Shown here: positions 50,163-60,400 of the stretch, piece by piece
Layout: each line of letters begins with the position of its first letter
Position numbering within the stretch: the first letter of the stretch is position 1
Source of the DNA: Glandiceps talaboti
Lineage: Eukaryota; Hemichordata; Enteropneusta; Spengelidae
Assembly (NCBI RefSeq): GCF_964340395.1
Contig: NC_135549.1
Location: 16,531,842-16,595,841 of the forward strand
DNA length: 64,000 bases
Reading direction: 5' to 3'
The notes under the pieces: model-generated
Databases searched by the model: none
Told to the model about the DNA's origin: nothing
What the model saw: only the letters and a program-made list of their open reading frames with translations
Translations under genes and position numbers: made by a program

Positions 50163-52357
50163 TGGTGCGTCAAAGTTTTTGGACGAAATCGACGAAGATT
50201 TTCTCGTATGTGCTATTTGTATGGAACAATACAGGAATGCAAAACTTCTTCCGTGTCTCCATACCTATTGTGAATCGTGTATAATTCCATTAATACGAGA
50301 AAGCGGTAAAATCAAGTGCCCTCTGTGTTCCCGGAAACATAACGTCCCACCTGGTGGAGTAAAGGAGTTTTCGACTTTTTTCTTCCTTAACCAACTTGTT
50401 GAACGTTTCCGAGACAGAGACAGAGTGTCTAAAAGTGACACGCCTGAAACAAAACGTACTTGCGAAAAGCCCGAAACACACCAAAGTGTACGCCCGAAAC
50501 GGGGTAACTGTGTTGATGTTGACGAACGAAACTTGGCGGACTTACCCAATCGTAATCCAAAGGTTGACGCGTTCGAGTCATTTATGAGAAAGCTTGAGGA
50601 ACTTTACCCAGGGTTAACTAGAGAAGAACTTATCACAAAAGTGAACAAAAGGGAAGAACTCCGGAGCAAGCATCTTATTCCCGAAGTCGGTTCCAAAGAG
50701 GAGAACCTGTCAACTCCGGTTACGTGTACAGGTAAAATGACAATTGTTGATAAACTTATAAATAGAATAGAAAGAGGAACGACATTACTAAAATAAAATG
50801 GAATATCTGTATGTAGTGTAGTTTATTTATTGCGGAAATAGGAAACTAAAAAGTAGAATACTTATAGATAATGTCGCGCTCTAGTTCTAGGTATGGGAGT
50901 AGATCGTTGTACAAATCAACTATGATGAATACTAATTAAAAGCTGATTTCTGAGTCAACAAGAGTGACTTCTCAGCTCAGTTCAGTGTAAGTGAATAAAA
51001 GCTAAACATGAATGTAAGCACAGACAAGTCTGTAATCATGTAAGTCGCATTTCTAGGTGTACTAAATATAGCTCGAGCAGCACAACTGTGACACTACTTG
51101 CAATTAATTCCATTTGCAGTTCCTGGTCTAGTATAGTGGGTTAATGCATCTGCAGTGTCACAATCAAGTTGCTAAGTGACATGTAAATATGTCTGTTAGC
51201 GGTTTGCAAGTTGCAAATGTAAATGCCCTGTTATCTATGGTAAATGCACCTTATGGGCTGGGCCATAAATAAACACTGTCAATGATCCAAAATTAATCTT
51301 AACAATTTTACATTATAACAAGAAATGATTGTTTACCAACAACTTGACTATATTCTATAGTGATCACATGGTGTATATTAATGTTGCACTAGCTGGAATG
51401 TTTGTAAATATATTTTTGTTAAATATAAAGTTGCTCATAATATTGTATACCCTGCAAAGTATTGAATCACATATAGGTAAAACATATTTGTGTAGCAGTA
51501 CACACAGTATGGAGCAATATATCCAATCAAGTTGATTTTTTTGTTGATTTACACTCCCAATGAATCACTGTTTCAAGATATGTCTATACTACAGTCCTAT
51601 AGATAAATTAGACTTCTAATTGACAAGTACAATGTTTAATTATTGGTATTTTAACAAATTTCCAGTGAACGTATATTGTTGCTTGTCTGATTAAAAAATA
51701 CTACCCCAGTTACCCCTAGAGCAGGTTTATGAGATTCAAAATATGTGAAATCATCTATCTGTGTGTGTTGAATTTTGGGAGAAATATTATACTGTTTACT
51801 ATAACAACTTCTTGAAAATACACTATGATCTGGTTCAGCACAAACATCTATGAATAATAGATATTGAGATTACATCTAGAAAACAATTTACAAAACATAA
51901 CTTGTACTCTGTTGGATGACTATACTATATGCATGTACAATTATTCCTGTAATCTGACCCTTTCTTTGTTTTCTGTCAATACCATGCAGACATAAGCGTT
52001 GGTTCTTCGCATGCTGCACACACCAATAGTGATTCTGACCTAGGAAGATTGACATCTCTATTAGGTCACCTAAGCATGAATCCAGCAAATGAGAGAAGAG
52101 TCACTGAACAAGATCTGTTATCAGTTGCTGACAAGATGGGAGAAGATTGGGAGTCTGTTGGAATAAAATTGGGATTTAAGAATCACGAGATTTACAGATT
52201 TAAGGAGCAACATAGAGGAGAGACTCAGAAGATTTTTGCGATGCTCATGAAGTGGAAGAAGAAGAAGGGTGCCCAAGCTACTGTTAAAAATCTGTGCCAA
52301 GAACTTTGTACGGCTGGAGTTGATCTAGACAGCTATAACCATTTAGTGAAGAAATAA
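50155..52357 (+). CDS. RING finger plus death-domain protein with a CARD-like half domain
   Basis: Two exons, 50155-50731 and 51990-52357, encode 314 residues. Residues 19-58 form a TRIM-type C3HC4 RING: Cys19, Cys22, Cys34, His36, Cys39, Cys42, Cys55, Cys58. GGVKEF and FFFLNQLVERF follow, as in TRIM proteins, but no B-box. Residues 126-160 (NLADLPNRNP, DAFESFMRKLEELYPGLTRE) resemble the second half of the neighbouring CARD. The death domain (about 230-312) is about 61% identical to that of the upstream CARD-DD gene by hand count. Both genes splice at TGTACA-G with a phase-1 intron, so the second exons are duplicates. The RING suggests E3 ubiquitin ligase activity on death-domain partners; this is inferred. 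I know no vertebrate gene with this architecture. AATAAA at 52450 may end the transcript. Confidence 0.9.
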
Positions 52358-52782
52358 TTTCAGCTAGAACAGATGCGTGTTTATGAAATTATGTAGAAGG
52401 AAAGTTACAGTGCCAGAGAAATTGATTTCACAACACACCCAAAATATGGTAATAAATAATGTAAATATTGGGGCATTTTGCATATTGGTCAAATAATTAG
52501 CCAAACTTAAACTGTAGGTATGGCTGTACATTTCAGCTTTAATCTTTAACATTTACTTTCCCAAAATATGATAATTGTCTAACAGTGCAGTTAAAAGTGA
52601 AAACAACATACAAACAGAAACTGAGAACGAGACACACAAAAGTCTCAAAGGTGTATGACAAGAGACTGTGAAGTATTCTGGTGGCTCAGTGATGGTATAA
52701 AGCTCTAGTTGTAGTACCAAAACTTGCAGCAATATCTACACTAAGATAGACACATTTCAAGAAGTATGTCATGGGTAGTTTC

Positions 52783-53088
52783 AATCTGATGTGGTGAAAG
52801 CAAGTAGATGTCTTCGTTATTTACCTCTATTTCCATCGATTTGTGTCGTTTGTTTTGTTCCGGGGTGATCACCGCCTTCCCACAATCTGTGCTGACACAA
52901 ACTACCACAATCTGGTTAATATCTGATGTGGTGAAAGTGGGTCTTTATTTACCTCTATTTCCATCAGGTGACCATTCGAAACAAAACAAACGACACAAAA
53001 TGATGGAAATAGAGGAAAATAAAGACATCTAGCTGCTTTCACATCAAATTTTCATCAGATTGTGGTAGTTTGTGTCAGCACAGATTGC
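52783..53088. mobile_element. Compound foldback element related to the 48 kb element
   Basis: The block around 52889-52970, with CAATCTGTGCTGACACAAAC and TTTACCTCTATTTCCATC, is mirrored by 52970-53088. A further partial copy of one arm lies at 52783-52870 (TCTGATGTGGTGAAAG, TTTACCTCTATTTCCATC, TGTGTCGTTTGTTTTGTT). The core TTTACC(T/C)TATT(T)CCATCG also occurs in the arm of 48004-48223, so the two are probably the same family. It has no coding capacity. Confidence 0.7.
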
Positions 53089-54589
53089 GAGTGATTTATT
53101 CCATGTTGTGTGATCAATATGGTCCGAGAGTCTCCTACATTCCTCACCTCACACCACACCATACAAGAAACTACACTACAACAAAATTCTAATCAATACA
53201 GGATTGATTTACAACCACAACTCAATTTGTGAGGTCACAGAAATAACAACTGTATGCATGTAGTGTTAAGTATGTATCTTTATTACCTGCTTTTCCACCA
53301 TATTTCAATAACCTTTGACGATAATTCTCATTTTCTGACATCAAATGAATATCAAAATCGAACAGAAGTAATTTTATTTCTTCTCTTACAGTGCTGGTTA
53401 TTACAACAGATCTGCATAAAACATTTATTTTTATGACACAGTCAGTGTGTGTACATTGTAGCATAGGTTGGCGGAGTCAAAGACCACTTTATCAAACTCT
53501 AACTGACATTTAGACATCAACTTTGGTTGATTAGATTATTGACAGTGTCAAAATTGTCATCGAGGGTCTCACAAAATAGTTTGATATGCAAAAGTGTTGC
53601 CAACATGAATTGTAAGCATGTCAGTACGTATGGGGAGAGGGCAGAACCTAAGCTCTCAATAAAATGTTTTCTTAAAACAATGAGCTAGAAAGATTTCTAT
53701 TGGTTGATACATCGAGGTCAACAGACGTCGACCCCTAATTATTATCAATGTCATTTTTGATCATCACACTTTTGACTTTTTCTTCTCACAATGTATGAAA
53801 AATATATGCCTCATAATATATATTATTCCTTGTAAGGAATATACCTAAGATGACAGAATCTGGGTCTGAAAATAAAGGAAAACAAAGAAAAAGTTAAGTT
53901 ACTCACAATTACCTTGTTGACATGATAATATATAAACTAACGATTATCACACTAAAAGTGGAATTTAGCAAAAAAATGTGAAAAAAATGTTTGTCAGGAT
54001 AATGAACTGTAAATAATTCTTTTTTATTACATTTGATGAGTAAACTGTCTTGATACAGATATTTAGACTGTATAGTATTATTCCACTCTCATTATCCTTC
54101 TTTGTACGAGAATCGGTAGTAGTGGCTGATAATGTGACAACATTGCCACCCATGAAGAGTTAGTTTTTTTGTAGTCACCTTGTACCATGACTTAGCGATA
54201 CTTTTACTGATATTGCTGACCTGATGACACTGTTAACGAGGCAAAAATTAATCAGCTTTTGAGTTGAGTTTTGTTTAGCTTGTAAGGTATGCTGTGGTGG
54301 GGTGCCCTCACACATTGCAGGATGGTGAGGGTGGAGTAGTGTGACATATTATAGTTTTGTTGAGACCATCAAGTTATCATATATGTTTTTACCAGTAATG
54401 TATTTCAAGAAAGATAAAGATAAAGTTTTAGCTACAGAAATGTGAACTATTGTAGTGATAAAGTGATTAAAATAATTAAAAAAAGAAGTAAATTATAAGT
54501 TTTACACTGTTAGTGCATTCATTTCGGATCCACTTGAAAGGTGATTCAGGCAAAAAAAAATAATTGTGTGTTTCTGATAACATGGCCTC

Positions 54590-54870
54590 AGAGAATAGGG
54601 TAGGTAGGTCGGAATTTTGTTTTATTTTTAATGTATCTTTTTTTATTGTTTTTATTTTTGATAAATATTGCTTCGACCCAAAACAAAACAAAATGTCCGT
54701 CAGAATACCCCCCTATGTGATAGTTTAATGAAATATGTACAGGCATCACTGGGGAAAGAAAACAGACATGCATTAAGGTCAAGAATACAAAGAATTCATC
54801 TTTTTTTTTTATATTTAAAAACGTTTAGAGTTGGCGGCTTATACTAGGGTCGGTTGGGTTATTGGAAACA
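54590..54870 (-). mobile_element. Diverged third copy of the TAGGCCT/GGTTCC element
   Basis: In reverse orientation this stretch resembles the ends of the 5054 and 44844 copies: GGTAGGTAGGTCGGAA at one end and TAGGGTCGGTTGGGTTATTG at the other, with an A/T-rich core between. The similarity is weak and judged by eye. Confidence 0.35.
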
Positions 54871-54879
54871 CACAATATT

Positions 54880-54885
54880 TTTATT
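54880..54885 (-). terminator. HEMK1 polyadenylation signal
   Basis: TTTATT on the plus strand reads AATAAA on the minus strand, about 39 bases past the HEMK1 stop codon. Its position supports 54924 as the real end of the coding sequence. Confidence 0.6.
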
Positions 54886-54923
54886 TTGTCTCACACAGTA
54901 CAATAACGAGAAAAATAAAATCT

Positions 54924-57900
54924 TCACCTGTTTGTGAAATCTTTATGAACATTAACTAGTTTGATTTGTGTGTGTGGATTATCTGTAAGCCAAGCTTGGA
55001 TCATAGCAGGGTGTCTCAGATCACCCTCCAACCAAATTGATCCTTTTGGTTTCAGTAATTGTCTTGCCAGTTCAATGATTCTTTGTGTTACCTCTAAACC
55101 ATCATTTCCTCCTTCCAATGCCCTGTGATCTTCATACCTGGACAACAACAAGGTTTGTGTAAACATGGAGAGGTCATTTTGAGATGAACAGTCTCATAGC
55201 TAGCATTCACACTTCTGCATGAGATAAATTAATAAAACACTGCAGATATAAAGGCCAGTACTTTATAATGTATAAGATTTCATGCATCTAATATTAAAGG
55301 CCAGCATTTCAATTAAGGTTCTTGTATTCATGTTATGTTATCAGTGGAGCCAATAGGCATACATAGCACCCTTCATATGTTCTGAACAACCTGTACCAGA
55401 CAACTATTTTTCACATGAAAGTTTGAATTTAAAAGTAAAATATGGTTTACCTGATAACCTCTGGTGCCAATTCTTGCATATCTTCTTTAAAGATGTATGG
55501 TGGATTACTAACAATGACATCATAAGATCCAGATATACTGTCTGGTACACTGTTTGTATCTGTCAACTCACATCGGTGAATGGACAGTCTATCAAATACA
55601 CCTAATCTGTAGTGTACATGTATTAAAGGGGAAAAAGTTGAAGTTTGGTCTCTTTTTTATGATATTTATTGTTGTTCCTTATCAATAAATAGTTGTTTGT
55701 ATGATAGAAATATACTTTAAATGCCAAAGGTATTCATTTTTTGGCAGTTAAACATATACTGTATCACAAGATTATTTAGTTTGGCCACTAGGGACATTTG
55801 TTCAGTGGCAGCCTTTTGACCAGAAGTAAGGGCCATGACAGTTGAGTACTATGGCCTCCTTTGACAAAAATTCATCATTTCCTAGTGTTTCACTGGAATA
55901 TTACTGGCATTCTCAACCTGTTGAAAAAAATCTGAAAACTTTGTTTCATACCACATATAATATTCAGGATATCAAAGAGTTCTTTAATCCAGATATTGGT
56001 GTACTGTCGTGTGATTTTAGCCCCATGAAAGAATTTTTAAAAATGACTGCAAGGCTGGTAAATAGAAAATGGTATATCAATGATGACTATCTTTCTGCAG
56101 ATACAAGGATGGTGAGCTGAATGATATCAGAAATCTCTACTCTGGCATGATAAAATCACAACTTCAAACTACCAAATCAATTTGCCTTGTGAGCAAGTGA
56201 ATTGGTTGAACCATACTAGGCAGACAAAACAAAACACTGCTGTCAAAATAAAGAAAGTGTTAATCTTACCTTTTTGCATTTAAGGTGGTGAGTTCAACTG
56301 CTTCAATACTTTGATCTATGGCTACTCCTGTACTCTGTCATGAAAATTGAGAAAAAAGTGTAGAGTCAACTAATAATCGGAGTATATATAACAACATTAA
56401 GTTCTATCTCTGGATCATCCACGTGTGATTTTATTTCAATACGTGATACATATCAGATTACTTATAGTAGGTTTAACACCATCAGACTGTGACAAATTCT
56501 ACCATCATTAGAGGGCATGTAGTAGAGAGCATATACCTCTACCAATGGCGCATTCTCCTAATTAGCCAGTTAGACAATTCAAAAACCAAAGAAGGGTGCC
56601 CTCTAGAGTTGAAGCTCGATGGCTGATTTGGCACATCCCATCCATTTGAATTCAGAACCAGAATCAAATCTCAACTACTCTTTAAAGAAGTGTCATCCTT
56701 GCTTCAAGGCAATCTTTTCATGAATTTACATCTGAACTCATTCATAATTTGTTGAGGTATCTCGTATATCCTGCTACTCGCCATCAGACAAACCAAACAG
56801 GATTATAAACATTACCTCTGTCCATATACCACCACAACCACCACCACCAGCAGCAGCAGAAGTAACAACAAACTAAGTATTCTGAGTTATGGGTAGCTTT
56901 TGAAATATCCTCTACTCATTCTAGTCAACAAAATTTTTCATTTGTCCTTTCCGAGCGTCAACATGTGAGTGCATGATATAATGATGTACATACCTGTGGA
57001 AGTTCATCAAGTAGAGACAATGATATTGCACCACTACCACAACCAACCTCCAGAAAGTGAATCTGTGGTTTCTTACTGTGGAACTTTAGAATAAAACCAA
57101 CCAATTCCTGACACACACAAAAAAAATTATACAAAATGAAATTGTTCTACTTCTATCTATCAACAAAATAAAACAAACAATTGATATTTTGGGATGAATA
57201 GTTTATCGTTGGTTTGTGTAGACACCACGAATATTAAAAGTTTGAAATTTGACTGTTTTTCTGTTTTACTACATGTTTGTTTCAGTCTTATACTGACCTG
57301 ATCATGCCCTGTTAACGAACAGCACAAAAGCTAGTCAGAACTTTACAAAACCCTTTATTAAGTTGAATTTTGTTAGCACCATCCAGTTTTCATCTGTGTC
57401 ACAGTTATTTCAGTCAAAATTGTTCCCTTGATAAAATTCTCACCTCAGTTTCTGGTCTAGGTATAAATACAGGTGGTTTCATACTGAGAGTTAGATTTCT
57501 AAAATCCCATTCACCAAGTATGTACTGCACTGGCATCCTACAAAATATTCAATAACGTCAACAAATTGTGTTTGTCTTCTATATGGTAAACATGCAGCTG
57601 AACATTGTAGAAACTATAATGAAGCCAATTACAATTTTGACTGGTATTAACTGCCTCCTGTGTTGTAGAAAATCTAAGTTGTTTTTTCAAAGGGGGGGGG
57701 GGGGGGGAGGGGACCTTGCTAGAGATATATTTGGGCATCTATTCATCAAGACAGTATTGTAATAGTTTAATGAGTTCATATTCATATTACAAATTTGAGT
57801 AAAATATATCATTTGGATGGCATAGATTGATAGAGCAAACATGTGAGGTATTTTTTCACTAATATTGAGAATTAGACAATGAACTCAAAGCACATTAAGG

Positions 57901-59119
57901 TTGTGACACCTTTTTTACATAATTCTACACTGCTATGTGCATACACTTCATTATTACACTTGTAATACCATACAGAGATGATAGTAATATTGTACTGACA
58001 GGGATAATGCACTCACACTGAGGTCCTACCTACCTCTGCAATCTCTTCTCACATAGCTCTTTTATTCTATTCATTTGGATTTCAGTTAACACTTTTGTAA
58101 AGTTGGCTGTATATTTATTTAAAACCTAAAAGAAACATAATTATAATAACAAAGATGTCTTTCAATCACTGCATTTTGTTTATGGGTAGTGTATTTGTAG
58201 GAAGATGTCTGCCAATGGATAATGAAGGGATAATGAATGCATGTTAACTGCTGTTCAAATGAAAAGACACATGCAGTTTTATGGTAGCCTGGAATCCTAG
58301 TCTAGTCCCTCTCACTTATTATAAGGGGAATTGTTACGATTTACACCTCCACTCATATTAGTGGTAAAATTAGAGACCATACTACCTGGAATCTATGCGA
58401 AGGGGGGTTTGAATTTGAAATCAAAATTCAAAATCCCCAATCTTCTGGATTCTAGGCTAGTACTATGGGTACTTTTGGTATCCATATGAATAATATATTA
58501 CAGCAGTGATATTCCAAATTTATACTGATATGAAAGTATAGTATTTTGTTATATAAAACAAAAGAAAAAATCCATCAATATTTTTTGTTTGAAATAAAAA
58601 GACATGCATTCAAAACTTTCCAGCTTTTCAATACTAAGCAGTTTGATGGTATGTGTACAAAAACACCAAATGTCCGCGGAGGGGGTTAAATGACAGCTAA
58701 CTTTTTATTTAAAAAAAAAGAAAAAAGATAAACACTAAAATTAGAATGATACTCAGTCCCTCTATCATTGGCTATCTCAGCATTCTGAGAATTACCTGTT
58801 TTTCTCCAATAGCATGGGATATGATGTATTTAGCTGACCAATCAGGTTCTGGTATTTGATTACGCTTAAAACTTCTTGTCCAATACGATAATGCAGCTTT
58901 CACAGTGTTCATTCTAGAATTGTTACTTTCATGTTTAATGGTATTGGTACTAATTGTGGTATAAGATCTTGATGCACTGCAGTTTTTGCAGAAATTAGCA
59001 ACACTTGAAATTCTTGATTTTTCATTTAAGTTGTTCACCAAGATGCTTTCATACTGACTTCTCAAATAAAGTTTCAGCAGTTGGTGACAGGATTGTTGTT
59101 GGAGACTGACTCTTATCAT
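54924..59119 (-). CDS. HEMK1: HEMK1, mitochondrial release-factor glutamine methyltransferase
   Basis: Seven exons on the minus strand: 59119-58796, 58125-58034, 57537-57444, 57107-56994, 56334-56270, 55606-55451, 55137-54924. They encode 352 residues (human 338). The protein methylates the glutamine of the GGQ motif in mitochondrial release factors. The N-terminus is basic and Ser/Asn-rich, fitting a transit peptide. Landmarks are [39 protein letters not shown], the SAM-binding EVGCGSG (190-196), the catalytic NPPY (264-267), [19 protein letters not shown] and [11 protein letters not shown]. The start is the first in-frame ATG after an upstream TAA. The protein ends KDFTNR, about a dozen residues before the family's usual RFLHIRR-type tail. 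The stop TGA overlaps a donor-like AG|GTGAAG. All phases agree. Confidence 0.95.
57691..57708 (+). repeat. Poly-G run in HEMK1 intron 2
   Basis: About 16 consecutive G residues, then AGGGG, lie between exons 2 and 3 of HEMK1. A similar C run is near 59240-59253 in the 5' region. They could affect replication or assembly, and no function is implied. Confidence 0.8.
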
Positions 59120-59136
59120 GGCCAACGATTTGACAT
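59116..59136 (-). promoter_or_regulatory. Six-codon upstream ORF overlapping the HEMK1 start (ATGA)
   Basis: On the minus strand an ATG at 59136-59134 opens a six-codon frame whose TGA (59118-59116) overlaps the main ATG at 59119-59117. A TTTCAG acceptor just upstream (exon edge about 59165) suggests the start codon lies in a spliced second exon. Confidence 0.5.
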
Positions 59137-59615
59137 TAAAAAGAAGTTAATGTTGTTATTTACACCTGAAATGTTAGAAAAATGAGAAAAATTGTTATCA
59201 GCAAAAATCTGGACTTAAATACGATATTTCCATAATATACCCCCCCCCCCCCCATTCAATCGTGGTAGCAACTCTAAAGTACTACTGCTAGACAACCATC
59301 TTCATTCCATCAGGGCTGAAGATAATTGTAACATACCTCAAGTCCTCATACAGCATATCCACTAAGAACTATAGCTTAATTTGCCAATGAAACATTAAAA
59401 ATCTTGCCATCCTTTCCTCTTAAGCTTCTGTTGTAACAGTATCGATGAGAAATGGGGAATAAGTTGGAATGATTGAGGTACATATATATCTTGTGGAATA
59501 TTAGACTACATGTCTGTAACCCTAGTCCTTCTTGCAGACGGTGCACTGGTCTAGATTACTGACATGACCCAGGAAGGGACGACTTACTCCGTATGCAAGC
59601 AGGACTACTGAAACC

Positions 59616-59820
59616 CACAGGGGCGTGTAATATTTCATAGATTGTTGTTTTCCAGGTCTACAGACTAAATATAACAACCTTTTGATTAATATATATTCCT
59701 ACATGTAAAGGGAAGAGACTATTTCTTAGTAGTATAGAGATTGATACATTTGTAGCAGCAAGATTCGTACAATATTTTCCTAAGAAAACGGCATTCTATG
59801 AAATATTACACGCCCCTGTG
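59616..59820 (-). mobile_element. Short foldback element, copy B
   Basis: CACAGGGGCGTGTAATATTT at the left edge is inverted at the right edge (TGAAATATTACACGCCCCTG). The interior matches, in reverse complement, the element at 11305-11486. It sits between HEMK1 and the shared promoter region. It is about 205 bases long with no coding capacity. Confidence 0.8.
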
Positions 59821-60039
59821 CTACGTAACCCAAGTCTGTAACCTGAACTAGCCTAGAATAGTCATGTGGGGACATTTAGCTATATATAGCTACATAAACT
59901 ATACCTCTAATGTAAAACTACTATATCATAAGAGAAACAGCTTTGGGTCACTACAAACAGTATTATTGAAATAGTACTATATATAATAAATGGTAACTGT
60001 ATCATATACCTACAGCTGCAATATTTGATACAGGCATGG

Positions 60040-60400
60040 AGTTTATTCTTGTCGCCAGAGGGTGCTATAATTATTGAACTTCAATTACGCATGCGCACAA
60101 CTTACGCCTGCGCTGACGAACTAATATGGCGAACTTCACTGGTAGTGTGTTGATTGTAGTGAAATACTTCAAAATATAAAAGAAAATTGAAAAAGTCTCT
60201 ACCGAAAGTAGAGGAGGAGTATAATTTTTTTTCAAGAGACTGTAAATAAGTGAGCAACCTCTGAAAATGATCTCATAATCAGGATACATGTGAAACTATT
60301 TGACGAACACGGTAAGGGACTTGATTCTTGAAGTTGAACGAACGACCAGAGTCAGGTACAGACTAGTCGCCATTCATTCATTCCGTGAGTTACTTGCGAT
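60040..60400. promoter_or_regulatory. Candidate bidirectional promoter of HEMK1 and C3orf18
   Basis: The stretch has an NRF1-like site TACGCATGCGCA (60086-60097, 11 of 12 to the consensus as I recall it), a further GCCTGCGCTG, and a YY1-type AATATGGCG (60123-60131), within locally CpG-rich sequence. It lies between divergent genes whose first coding exons begin at 59119 (minus) and 61898 (plus). NRF1 control would suit a mitochondrial protein such as HEMK1. Start sites are not resolved. Confidence 0.6.

Larger units (their letters stand above)
52358..54879. other. Intergenic region between the RING-DD gene and HEMK1
   Basis: The 3' ends of the two genes converge here. The stretch holds a complex foldback element at 52783-53088 and a diverged transposon remnant at about 54590-54870. 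I searched the minus strand for an extra HEMK1 C-terminal exon encoding an RF-x-H pattern and saw none. No other gene is supported. Confidence 0.5.

Noticed and set aside
53965-54153. Minus-strand frame considered as the HEMK1 terminal exon
   Set aside because: It lacks the RF-x-H-x-RR pattern and would need to bypass the AATAAA at 54885-54880.
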